Origin: Bacteroidales bacterium
Lineage (GTDB): Bacteria; Bacteroidota; Bacteroidia; Bacteroidales; Muribaculaceae
Assembly: GCA_030536615.1 (NCBI GenBank)
Contig: JAUNPQ010000001.1
Location: 1 to 64,000 of the forward strand
Direction: 5' to 3'
Length of the DNA stretch: 64,000 bases
The position numbers were made by a program, and so were the translations under genes. The notes beneath the pieces were generated by a model. That model saw only the letters and a program-made list of their open reading frames with translations. It did no database searches and was not told the origin of the DNA. Below are positions 53,980 to 62,659 of this stretch, in pieces (the first letter of the stretch is position 1; every line of letters begins with the position of its first letter).

Positions 53980-56322
53980 TTATTTTTTCAATATTTTGGT
54001 GGCATTGCCGTTGGAGTCCATACGTATGTATATGCCCGGTTGCGATGGCTCTGTTCGGCGTCCGTTCAAGTCGTAATAGCGTATCGGCCCGTTGGCTGCA
54101 TCGGGGTTGCCGCTGTCCGGAAGAATGTCAATGACGGCGTCTTCGCCGGCAGGAATGGCTGTGTGCACACCGTGCACGCTTCTGATGTCCATTGTGTGGG
54201 GAGCATTTGTGGTGCCGCTCACGGAGAATCCTATGGTTGTGAGGGTCAGCGGATAGATGGCCATGTCATCGGGATCTGCAAAATCCTTGATGCTGAGCAT
54301 GGCACGGTGTGTCTTGCCGGCGGCAAACGGTCCGTCGGCAGTTGCCGTTGCGGGTCTCTGGCCATTGGGCTTCAGTGTCACCTGGATGTTTTTGACGGTC
54401 ACATCGCCGGCATTGAAATCAATGGCTATGGAATCAGGCAATGCATACATTTCTTTGTTGAGGTTGACGGTAATCTTGGGAGCGCGGTTGTTGGTGATTG
54501 TGTAGCCGAGCCGGAACGATGTGTCACCGTAAGGTGTCAGGGTGGCGTCCTTGATATATGTGGTGGACAATGTGGTTGACTCATCGGGAACTATGTTCAG
54601 ATATCTTTTTGAGGGGCGCTGCACGGTCACTGCAATGGCGTCGCTGAAGCCGTCAACGGTTCCGGTGACGGTTGCGGTGCCCTCGCTGATGCCGCGTATC
54701 ACTCCGTTGTCATCGACGGTTGCCACTCCCGGATTGTCAGAGTGCCATGTCAGCGCGCGGTTGTCAAGCGGAAGTTCAAGATCGCCGATTGTTGCCGTGA
54801 CTTCGGTGTAATAGTCTCGGAAACCGTCAACAATCACGTTGTCAAGGCGGAACGACGGCTCGCCTGCGCCTACAATCACGGGTACGGTTGTTGTCACACC
54901 GTTATATGTCGCTGTCAGTTTGTGTGTGCCCGTGCCGGTGACAAGAAGTGTTTTCCCGTCGGGTGATATTTCGCCAAGTTCCGGTCCGCATGACAGTGTG
55001 GCGTTGCCAAAAGCTGTGTCAAGAAGCAGTCCATATTGGTTATAGGCGTAGAGTGTGGGGGTGTAGCGCCCGTATTTGGGAAGTGTGACAATCTGATCTG
55101 TGAAGCGTATGTCCGTTATATTATTGTCATCCGGGGCGGTGTATACACACCATACAGTGTTGGTCACCGCACGCTCGCGGCTGTCGGAAGGCTGGTTGCG
55201 CACTCCGAACGCTGTGGTGTAGAGCGCCGAGGAACCGCCACCGTCAAAGTTCATGGCCTCGGTGCAGCCCACTTCACGCATGATGTCGGCAAGTACGCGC
55301 GACACTACTCCCACCGATATGCCTGAGCGGCCGTCCACAACCATGAGCACAAGTTTTGTGCCGTCGGCATTGAAGCCTATGGCTGTGCGCGGCTGGTTGG
55401 ATGTCAGATGGTCAAGGGCGCCCTGGGTGTCGAGGGTGACGCCTCCGCGCAGTATCTCCGGATTTCCGGAGGCCATCTGGGTTATGTTCTGCCCCGCCAG
55501 TGAGGGGTAAAGGTCAAGGGTCACGATGTCTCCTGTGTGCAGATCGCGTATCATGGCGCCAGCATAGTCGGCTGAGGAATTTGAGGCGTAATGTCCTGAC
55601 AACACGTATCCTCCGGCGGGTATGGCCATTGATCCGGCCCCGGCAGGCTCGCTGGTGACTTTATAGCGTCCTTTGCCGGTGAATGAGATGGTTGCTCCGT
55701 CAAGGGGCTCTATGCTCACTTCATATCCGTATTTGTTTGTGCCTGATGTGCTGCCGTTGTGGCGCAGGGTGTAAATGTTCAGCCCGTTTTCACCGCGCGT
55801 GCCGTTTATGCCGTTCACGACGTGTGTGCGTCCGTCAGGGAAAGTGCATGTCCCGGTGTATCCCAGTACGCCGATGTGCGGTTTCTTGTCAGCGGTCATA
55901 TACCAGTTGCACCAGGCGTTGCCGACGGCATTGTATACTTCCGAGTCCACCACCGTTGATCCGCAGGGGGCATTGTTGGCGAAAAAGTCAGCGTTGACGC
56001 CGGCAAAATAGCGTGCGCCCTCGCGGTCGGCCTGTTTCTGCTGGGCTGATGGAGTGGCGCATTGCGAGAATTTGTTGCCGGCTTTCACGGCGCGGATATC
56101 CACATAGGGGTTTGTAAGGTCAGTGGTGGTGTAGAACAGGCGCAGTGATTGCGCACCGCCGAGCTGCAGGTTTGTCTGTGTTGTCCCGGGGCCTATCTGG
56201 GCATGGAAAAGTGTGTCTACCGTATAGACTTTGTTCTGCAAAGTCCATTGTGTGCCGGCAGATGCGGTAATGGCGGCCATACCGATGATCAGCATCGTGG
56301 CGGCGGGAATCAGTTTTTTCAT
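53980..56322 (-). CDS. Phosphodiester glycosidase (NAGPA family) with Ig-like domain, copy 2
   Basis: 780 residues from 56322, the methionine that begins a signal peptide (MKKLIPAATMLIIGMAAITASAG); the open frame extends to 56520 but runs through the promoter. The catalytic domain has GVNADFFANNAPCGST and MNFDGGGSSALYTTA. An Ig-like BIG2 domain follows (WHSDNPGVATVDDNGVIRG), and the C-terminus ends with a short tail (YYDLNGRRTEPSQPGIYIRM) of the Bacteroidota kind. It shares the whole plan with the protein at 44871-47378. Here it is the first gene of an operon with an ATP-grasp, a CDP-alcohol transferase and a HAD phosphatase. Confidence 0.83.
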   Translation of the reverse strand: MKKLIPAATMLIIGMAAITASAGTQWTLQNKVYTVDTLFHAQIGPGTTQTNLQLGGAQSLRLFYTTTDLTNPYVDIRAVKAGNKFSQCATPSAQQKQADREGARYFAGVNADFFANNAPCGSTVVDSEVYNAVGNAWCNWYMTADKKPHIGVLGYTGTCTFPDGRTHVVNGINGTRGENGLNIYTLRHNGSTSGTNKYGYEVSIEPLDGATISFTGKGRYKVTSEPAGAGSMAIPAGGYVLSGHYASNSSADYAGAMIRDLHTGDIVTLDLYPSLAGQNITQMASGNPEILRGGVTLDTQGALDHLTSNQPRTAIGFNADGTKLVLMVVDGRSGISVGVVSRVLADIMREVGCTEAMNFDGGGSSALYTTAFGVRNQPSDSRERAVTNTVWCVYTAPDDNNITDIRFTDQIVTLPKYGRYTPTLYAYNQYGLLLDTAFGNATLSCGPELGEISPDGKTLLVTGTGTHKLTATYNGVTTTVPVIVGAGEPSFRLDNVIVDGFRDYYTEVTATIGDLELPLDNRALTWHSDNPGVATVDDNGVIRGISEGTATVTGTVDGFSDAIAVTVQRPSKRYLNIVPDESTTLSTTYIKDATLTPYGDTSFRLGYTITNNRAPKITVNLNKEMYALPDSIAIDFNAGDVTVKNIQVTLKPNGQRPATATADGPFAAGKTHRAMLSIKDFADPDDMAIYPLTLTTIGFSVSGTTNAPHTMDIRSVHGVHTAIPAGEDAVIDILPDSGNPDAANGPIRYYDLNGRRTEPSQPGIYIRMDSNGNATKILKK

Positions 56323-56406
56323 CGGGGTTATTTGCTTTAGGTGTCTGAATATGAAAAGTTTGCGCCGAATGAGCCAGTAGAGGCACACCGGCGCGTAAAA
56401 CGTGCA

Positions 56407-56438
56407 CAAAGGTAGTGAAGATTTGCCAAAAATGCAAG
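56407..56438 (-). promoter_or_regulatory. Promoter of glycosidase/ATP-grasp/CDP-alcohol operon
   Basis: On the minus strand: CTTG (56438-56435, one change from TTTG), a 20-base spacer, TACCTTTG (56414-56407), about 85 bases before the start at 56322. Confidence 0.55.
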
Positions 56439-56449
56439 TCTGTGAAAAA

Positions 56450-59269
56450 TCACAGGCGAGGGGGGCGTCCGCCGCGTCCCGGAGGCGGCCCTCCGGGGCC
56501 TCCGCGGTGGCGGAAGTCATCGTTGCGCGATGCCGGTTCGTTGCCTTTGCCGAATGTGTTGAATTTCCAGGCCACTGTCACCATGAAATAGCGTGTCAGG
56601 GAGTTGTACATGGTGTCATCGATGTAGTTGGCGGTTATGTTGCGGCGTACATTCTCTTTCTGCTGCAGCAGGTCATAGGCTTTCAGGGAGAGTGTCAGTG
56701 AACGGTCACGCAGGAACTGATAGGAGAGTGTGGCGTTCCAGAGGCATTCATTGGTGTTGAAGCCGGCGGCACGGCCCGATGTGCGTGCATAGTTGACATC
56801 TGTGGAGAGCACAAGCCCGAAGCGTGTATACCATGTGCCGTTGAACATTCCGCCATAGGTGTGCACCGTCTGATTGCCCGAGGCGGTGCCGGCGCTGTTG
56901 TGTGTTGTCTGTATGGAGTAGCGGGGACGTACCTCCAGCTCAAGATCGGCGGGACGCCATGCTATGGCCGGCATGAGGTTTAGGTTGAGGCTCTGGGCAA
57001 GGTTGCGGATGCCGTTGCTGTAGCCTACGTCGTGGCTGTAACGCCCGAAGGCATGCATGTTCAGCACAAACGCTTTGTTGCGCAGAGGCATGGAGTACAT
57101 GCCCATGGCCATTATGTTCCACACGCCGTTGACATTCTGGTAGGTGGTGGTCTGGCCGCCGGTGGAGGTGTTGAATACTGTCTGTGACACTATCGAGTTC
57201 TGCACAACCTGGGCATCGGCCATCACCATCAGACTCCGCTGGCTCTCGGCGTTGAAATTCTGTGCGCGCAGACGCACGCTGTGGGTGAATGACGGCGCCA
57301 GCGCCGGGTTTCCGACAACCACACGCAGGGGGTCGGAATAGTCTGCCACGGGCTGCATCTGTGCCATTGAGGGCTGGGATGAGCGGCCACGGTAGTTGAG
57401 GGTCAGCGAGCGTGTCTTTGAGAACTTGAGACGATAGCGCAGAAAAGGAGCCACGTTGAGCACATGGCGTGTTATGTCGCGACGGGAGTCTATGAGGTCA
57501 ATGGACTTTGACGTCTGTGGAACCAGCGATATACCCACGTCAAGGTTTGTGCGCTTGTCCACGTGCTTGTAACCGACCCTTATGTCCTGACTCATGTAAT
57601 CGTTGCGGAAGCGGTTGCTGAGGTCTTCGCGCCACACTTCCTCGTCGGCTATCACAGGATTGCCCAGCCATCCGTCCGGCCATGTCACAGGGTGGTCATA
57701 GACCATCTTGTCGGCATTGTTCCATCGATATCTGAAATTATAGGCCAGAGTGATGAAGTTCCCTTTCTTGGCATTGCCTATGGGCTCTGTCCATGACACA
57801 CGTCCGGAGACATTGTTGCTCCAGGTATGGTCATCGGCATACTGGTCATAAAGATCAGTGGAGTCATTGTACAGATAGAAGCGGTTCCAGGAGTAGGTGT
57901 CCTCGTGCTGCCGCACGTTGCTGCTGTTGAAACGGGCATGCACGGAGAATGAACGTCCCGGTCGGCTGCGGAACTTGTGGTTGTAGATGATTTCTGTGCC
58001 GAACTCCCATGATTTTCCGTCGGATGACGCGATGTTGCGTGACCGTGTGATGTCCTCGCGCAAGGCTGATTGTGTCAGCGATGAGTCAGAGCTCCGGGAG
58101 TCGCTTTTGTTGAACATCATGCGTGGGCGCACCTCAAGGGTGTTGAACGAGTCGGGATTCCATTGTATGCGGAAATCGGCGCGGAAATTGTGGCCTTTGT
58201 CGCGGGCGTGTTTCCAGCTGTCCATGAATGATTCATTGTCGGGAATGACATATTGCCGGCTCTGCCTGGTGATGGTATTTATGGATGTGTGGCTGTACAT
58301 CACGTTTCCGCCCACGCGGAATATCTCGGCATTGCCCACGTTGAAGTTCAGGCCAAGAGCCTGTGAGAGTGTGATGCCGTTGTCACCGCCGAAACGGCGG
58401 AAGCGTCCCGATGCTCCGTCTGTGAACCCCGGCTCGTTTATGTTGTTGAGACCGCCGAGCAGGGTTATCTGGTTGTCGTTCCAGAAGCGGTTGACGGTGA
58501 ATGTGCCCATGTAGCGGCTGTCAGTTCCGGCTCCGGCTTCGGCCTGGCCGAACCATCCGTTTTTCATGCCTTTTTTGACGGTGAGATTGATGACGGTCTC
58601 TTCTTCGCCGTCGTCAACACCGGTTATGCGGGCCAGATCACTCTTGCGGTCCACAACCTGAAGTTTGTCAATCATGTTGACAGGCAGGTTCTTTGAGGCC
58701 ACTTTGGGGTCATCGGCAAAGAATTCCTTTCCGTCAACAAGTATTTTGGTCACTGATTTGCCGTTGGCGGTGATTGAGCCGTCCGTGCCCACTTCAACGC
58801 CGGGGAGACGTTTCAGCAGATCCTCGACCACGGCATTTGGCTGTGTCTTGTAGGTGTCTGCGGCAAATTCAACGGTATCCTCCATCACTTTCACAGGTGT
58901 GCGTATGCCTGTCACCACTGCCTCACGCAGTGTAAGGGCGTTCTCGCTCAGCACAATGGCGCGCAATGTCACATTCGAGTTGTTGACTGTCAGATTCTGC
59001 CGGGAGGCCTGATAGCCCACATATGAAGCCTCGAGCATGTAGCGGCCTTTGCCTATGTTTTGCAGGTGGAACTTGCCGTTGTTGTCGGCAACGGCACTTT
59101 TCACGAAAGTGCTGTCCTTTGTGGCTTTGAATAGGCGTACGGAGGCTCCGATGAGAGGTTCTCCGTCGGTGTCGCAGATGCTGCCGCTGATGGTATAGGC
59201 CTGTGCGGCAAGAGTGCCCAGAGCCATGAGCATGAGAGTGATGAATGTGCGGAAACGCTTGATGTTCAT
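56450..59269 (-). CDS. Outer membrane beta-barrel protein, TonB-receptor-like
   Basis: 939 residues with a signal peptide (ends AAQA, about residue 24). A carboxypeptidase-D-like domain (about 25-115) is followed by a plug with DTVEFAADTYKTQPNAVVEDLLKRLPGVEVG and VLVDGKEFFADDPKVASKNLP-type blocks, then a large barrel (OMP_b-brl_3 family). The last strand is FMVTVAWKFN; beyond it lies a tail of 25 residues very rich in Gly, Pro and Arg (HRGGPGGPPPGRGGRPPRL), typical of this family and probably exposed. Substrate unknown. No SusD-like gene is next to it. Confidence 0.85.
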   Translation of the reverse strand: MNIKRFRTFITLMLMALGTLAAQAYTISGSICDTDGEPLIGASVRLFKATKDSTFVKSAVADNNGKFHLQNIGKGRYMLEASYVGYQASRQNLTVNNSNVTLRAIVLSENALTLREAVVTGIRTPVKVMEDTVEFAADTYKTQPNAVVEDLLKRLPGVEVGTDGSITANGKSVTKILVDGKEFFADDPKVASKNLPVNMIDKLQVVDRKSDLARITGVDDGEEETVINLTVKKGMKNGWFGQAEAGAGTDSRYMGTFTVNRFWNDNQITLLGGLNNINEPGFTDGASGRFRRFGGDNGITLSQALGLNFNVGNAEIFRVGGNVMYSHTSINTITRQSRQYVIPDNESFMDSWKHARDKGHNFRADFRIQWNPDSFNTLEVRPRMMFNKSDSRSSDSSLTQSALREDITRSRNIASSDGKSWEFGTEIIYNHKFRSRPGRSFSVHARFNSSNVRQHEDTYSWNRFYLYNDSTDLYDQYADDHTWSNNVSGRVSWTEPIGNAKKGNFITLAYNFRYRWNNADKMVYDHPVTWPDGWLGNPVIADEEVWREDLSNRFRNDYMSQDIRVGYKHVDKRTNLDVGISLVPQTSKSIDLIDSRRDITRHVLNVAPFLRYRLKFSKTRSLTLNYRGRSSQPSMAQMQPVADYSDPLRVVVGNPALAPSFTHSVRLRAQNFNAESQRSLMVMADAQVVQNSIVSQTVFNTSTGGQTTTYQNVNGVWNIMAMGMYSMPLRNKAFVLNMHAFGRYSHDVGYSNGIRNLAQSLNLNLMPAIAWRPADLELEVRPRYSIQTTHNSAGTASGNQTVHTYGGMFNGTWYTRFGLVLSTDVNYARTSGRAAGFNTNECLWNATLSYQFLRDRSLTLSLKAYDLLQQKENVRRNITANYIDDTMYNSLTRYFMVTVAWKFNTFGKGNEPASRNDDFRHRGGPGGPPPGRGGRPPRL

Positions 59270-59551
59270 GATAAGTTTCTGCAGGGTTTCTGAATAAAAA
59301 CAGCTTCTATATTATGTCTATGTGCGACACGCGCAGCCTGCGGATGTCGCACACAGGTAATGACCGCGTATAAAGAAAAAAGTAAAAGCAAAGAGTGGCT
59401 AAAAAAGCGTTATTTTGCATTTTTTAGCCAAAAATACCCTTGTTTTCAAGGGAAATTTTACAAAAATTTAATTTTTCCGCAGATGGGATTCCCGATTTTC
59501 CCCTTGGAAGGCGGTGTGTTTGTATGGCTCCCCGGTCAGTCGGGCAGCCTC
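59270..59551. other. Intergenic region with an AT-rich palindrome, no gene
   Basis: The region between the OMP gene and cdd holds no convincing gene. A perfect 11-bp inverted repeat TGGCTAAAAAA (59396-59406) and TTTTTTAGCCA (59420-59430) with a 13-base spacer stands out. Short open frames here do not have family-like content. Confidence 0.5.
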
Positions 59552-60025
59552 TTAGAATTCTGTGAATGTGAGCGGCAGCAGGCTTTTCACTGACGGAACT
59601 TCATAGACTTTGTCGCGTCCCACCAGAAGCAGCGGCACATCGTGGCCGGCGCGTCCCTCATATTCCATCAGGGCCTGGCGGCAGTGTCCGCAGGGTGACA
59701 CGGGTGTGTCCAGAAATTCACCGTTGCCGTCGCGGGCGGCAACAGCTATTTTTATAAAGGCGGCGTCAGGATATTTGGCACCGGCATAAAAACAGGCCGA
59801 GCGCTCGGCGCATGTCCCGGAGCTGAACGCTGCGTTCTCCTGATTGGAGCCGCAGACAATCTGACCGTTGTCAAGTGCTATGGCTGCGCCCACATGGAAG
59901 TGGCTGTAAGGGACATAGGAACGGAATGTGGCTTTGCGGGCTTCCTCAACCAGTATGGCGTCGGCATTGCTCAGTTCCTGATAATTGTATTCTTTTACTG
60001 TTGTAGTGACATTGAATTCTCTCAT
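59552..60025 (-). CDS. cdd: Cytidine deaminase
   Basis: 157 residues. Zinc-binding motifs are GTCAERSAC (the catalytic Glu follows the first Cys) and PCGHCRQ. Substrate-binding YVPYSHFHVGAAI is also present. It turns cytidine into uridine in pyrimidine salvage. It has its own promoter and is transcribed away from the TPR gene. Confidence 0.95.
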   Translation of the reverse strand: MREFNVTTTVKEYNYQELSNADAILVEEARKATFRSYVPYSHFHVGAAIALDNGQIVCGSNQENAAFSSGTCAERSACFYAGAKYPDAAFIKIAVAARDGNGEFLDTPVSPCGHCRQALMEYEGRAGHDVPLLLVGRDKVYEVPSVKSLLPLTFTEF

Positions 60026-60115
60026 GGCGTGTTTTAAGAGGGCGTTTAATAATAGGTGTTAATGTCAGAGCGCCCTGGTGGCAGTTGCCGCCCGTGACGT
60101 GGGATTTCTATGCCG

Positions 60116-60145
60116 CAAATTTAGAATTTTTCAGTCAGAAACAAA
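60116..60145 (-). promoter_or_regulatory. Promoter of cdd
   Basis: On the minus strand: TTTG (60145-60142), an 18-base spacer, TAAATTTG (60123-60116). Confidence 0.65.
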
Positions 60146-60186
60146 AAAAATGGACGTTAATATTTTTATATGTGGGGAATAAAGCG

Positions 60187-60194
60187 TAATTTTG
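60187..60194 (+). promoter_or_regulatory. -7 promoter element of TPR gene
   Basis: TAATTTTG matches TAnnTTTG, about 107 bases before the start; the -33 position holds a T-run rather than TTTG. Confidence 0.5.
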
Positions 60195-60300
60195 CGGTTC
60201 ATAAGCGCCATGTGCATGCATGGCAGCCTATTGCCGTGGATGCCGGCAGCCCGGGCATCGCGGCGCAACTGATCGTTAATAACACTCTCGGTAACAATAC

Positions 60301-60948
60301 ATGGAAAAGAAACAGAACAACGTTCCTCAGAACGTTATGGAAGAACAGGCCATGCGCGACAATGCCATTGCCAAAGTGAACAAGAAACTCATCATAGGCT
60401 GTGTGGTGGCCTTTGTGGCCATTCTTGCCGGTGCCGGCATATGGTACTGGGTGCACACCGCAAATGTTGAGAAAGCCAATGAAGCCATAGGCAAGGCAGA
60501 CATGGAACTCAATGACTCCGTCCGCAGCGCTATGTACAAGCAGATAGCCGATGACGGCAGCAACGCTCCCAACCAGCGCGCCCGCATCATGACCGCCATC
60601 AACTACTATGATCAGGAGAAATATCAGGAGGCTCTTGACTACCTTGACAAAGTGAGTGTGGGCAGCGATGTCGTGACTGTTGGTGTCAGCTGTCTGAAAG
60701 GCGACTGCTATGTCAACCTCAACAAACTTGACGAGGCTCTTGACTGCTACAGTGACGCGCTTGATCAGGCCGACGGAAATCCGCAGCTTGTGCCTTATGT
60801 GCTTCTCAAAGAGGCCAACATCTACCGTTCACAGAAAAAGTATGACAAGGAATATGAATGCTACAGCGCCATGCGCACTGACTATCCCACATTCATGCCT
60901 GATATAGAGAAATATTACGAGCGTGCAAAAATAGCCGCCGGCAAATAA
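60301..60948 (+). CDS. Membrane-anchored tetratricopeptide repeat protein
   Basis: 215 residues. A basic N-terminus leads to one membrane segment (about residues 30-50), after which the chain lies outside the cytoplasm. About three to four TPR units follow (AINYYDQEKYQEALDYLDKV, CYVNLNKLDEALDCYSDAL, EANIYRSQKKYDKEYECYS). It looks like the YfgM group, which binds partner proteins at the membrane in secretion. The partner is not known. Confidence 0.85.
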   Translation: MEKKQNNVPQNVMEEQAMRDNAIAKVNKKLIIGCVVAFVAILAGAGIWYWVHTANVEKANEAIGKADMELNDSVRSAMYKQIADDGSNAPNQRARIMTAINYYDQEKYQEALDYLDKVSVGSDVVTVGVSCLKGDCYVNLNKLDEALDCYSDALDQADGNPQLVPYVLLKEANIYRSQKKYDKEYECYSAMRTDYPTFMPDIEKYYERAKIAAGK

Positions 60949-61144
60949 GATATCCCCCAACAAGGAGAGGGGGTTGCCAAATACCCGCTCCCAAGGGAGG
61001 AGGAGTCGCCGCGCATCGGCGAACATCCCTGAAGGCCATGACGGCCCTGGAGACCCATCGGGGTGTTCGGGGCCGTTGCGTTGCGGGGGGCGGTATTGCG
61101 GATGACGTATTTTAAGGTGAAATAACAGGAACAGAGATAGAGAT
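60949..61144. other. GC-rich structured spacer
   Basis: 196 bases with a nested hairpin (outer AGGGA 60994-60998 with TCCCT 61026-61030, inner TCGCCG 61006-61011 with CGGCGA 61017-61022) and a second small palindrome GGCC..GGCC downstream. No T-run follows. It holds no gene or known RNA that I can name. Confidence 0.45.
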
Positions 61145-62488
61145 ATGGACATAAAAGAACTTGCCACACGCCCGGTGGGGCGGCTGCTGTGGCAATACAG
61201 CATTCCGGCGGTGGTGGGCATGATTGTGGTGTCGCTCTACAATGTCATTGACCGCGTCATCATCGGTCAGCAGGTGGGTCCGGATGCTATCTCGGGTCTG
61301 GCTGTGACATTTCCGGTGATGAATCTGGCCACAGCTTTCGGCACGCTGATAGGTGTGGGTGCATCGGCGCGTGTGTCCATCCTTCTGGGGCAGAACCGTC
61401 TGGCCGACGCCTCGCGCGTGCTCGGCAATTCCCTGACGCTTACCCTGCTCATCGGAACGCTCTATGTCGGGGTGTTCGCACTCTTTCTTGATGATATCCT
61501 CATTGCTTTCGGAGCCTCTGAAAACACCCTTCCTTATGCACACAGCTTTATGTCCGTGCTGCTGCCGGGACTTTTGCTGATGAATCTCACCTTTAGTTTC
61601 AACAACATACAGCGTGCCTCCGGTTATCCGCGGCGCGCCATGGCGGCAATGCTGCTGAGCACCGGCATAAACCTTGTCCTTGCCATTATCTTTGTGCTAT
61701 GGCTGAAAATGGGCATACGCGGAGCCGCTCTTGCCACTGATATAGCAATGCTCTCGGCTATGGTTTTTGTGATGTGGCATTTCATGCGCCGTGACAGCAC
61801 TGTGCGTTTCACGCGGGGCACCTACCGTCTTGATCGGCGTATTGTCATCAGCATTGTCAGCATCGGCGCTGCTCCGGCGCTGGTGAACGCTGCCGGCTGT
61901 CTTATAAATATATTGCTTAACAACGAGTTGTATAGTTTTGGCGGTGACAGCGCTGTGGGTGCGGCAGGCCTTTTCACAACCTATACACAGCTGATCTGCA
62001 TGGTGGTGATAGGTATCTGTCAGGGTATGCAGCCCATTGTGGGCTACAACTACGGTGCCGGCAGAATGCAGCGTATGCGCCGTGCCTATACGCTGGCCGT
62101 GTTCGCTGCCACACTTCTGTGTGTGGCCGGCAGTGCCGGCGGTCTGTTGCTGCCGGAGTTCATAGCCCGTGCTTTCACCACTGACAGCGCCCTGATACAG
62201 GCCACGGTCAATTGTCTGCATCTGGCGCTGCTGGCGTTTGCCGTTGTAGGCTTCCAGATTGTCTCCACCAACTTCTTCCAGAGCATCGGACAGGCCGGCA
62301 AGTCGATACTGCTCTCGCTGACCCGGCAGGTCATCTTCCTCATACCGGCCCTGCTCATCCTGCCCCGGTGGCTTGACCTTGACGGTATATGGCTGTCATT
62401 CCCCGTGGGCGATGTCCTTGCTACGGTGGTGACCGCCCTGCTCATCCACTACCAGTTCCGCAATATGCGTGCCATGCGGCAGCCGTGA
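61145..62488 (+). CDS. MATE-family efflux transporter
   Basis: 447 residues with twelve membrane segments. The start LATRPVGRLLWQYSIPAVVGMIVVSLYNVIDRVIIG is typical, as is the mid-protein block GAAPALVNAAGCLINILLNN and IGICQGMQPIVGYNYGAG. It exports drugs or metabolites in exchange for sodium or protons. It follows the TPR gene at 196 bases. Specific substrate unknown. Confidence 0.92.
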   Translation: MDIKELATRPVGRLLWQYSIPAVVGMIVVSLYNVIDRVIIGQQVGPDAISGLAVTFPVMNLATAFGTLIGVGASARVSILLGQNRLADASRVLGNSLTLTLLIGTLYVGVFALFLDDILIAFGASENTLPYAHSFMSVLLPGLLLMNLTFSFNNIQRASGYPRRAMAAMLLSTGINLVLAIIFVLWLKMGIRGAALATDIAMLSAMVFVMWHFMRRDSTVRFTRGTYRLDRRIVISIVSIGAAPALVNAAGCLINILLNNELYSFGGDSAVGAAGLFTTYTQLICMVVIGICQGMQPIVGYNYGAGRMQRMRRAYTLAVFAATLLCVAGSAGGLLLPEFIARAFTTDSALIQATVNCLHLALLAFAVVGFQIVSTNFFQSIGQAGKSILLSLTRQVIFLIPALLILPRWLDLDGIWLSFPVGDVLATVVTALLIHYQFRNMRAMRQP

Positions 62489-62583
62489 CCATTGCCGCGC
62501 GCCGGTGACATACCCGTTGCTTTGAATGCACGGCTTTGCAGAAAACGTGTATGGCGTCCCGATGCGCAGGCAGGTTGTGCGGA

Positions 62584-62615
62584 TTTGTACGGAAAATAAA
62601 TAATTTGTAATTTTG
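62584..62615 (+). promoter_or_regulatory. Promoter of acyltransferase / sigma-54 activator operon
   Basis: TTTG at 62584-62587, a 20-base spacer, TAATTTTG at 62608-62615, about 45 bases before the acyltransferase start. Confidence 0.78.
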
Positions 62616-62659
62616 CGTATTGCAAGAGGATATTAAACCACCTCTTATTCTTCCTGATA

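Noticed and set aside
56323..56520. N-terminal extension of the second phosphodiester glycosidase frame
   Set aside because: It precedes a clean signal peptide, covers the promoter at 56407-56438 and overlaps the 3' end of the OMP gene.
59360..59593. Open frame of 77 codons in the OMP/cdd spacer
   Set aside because: It runs through the AT-rich palindrome into the antisense of cdd and has no ribosome site or family pattern.
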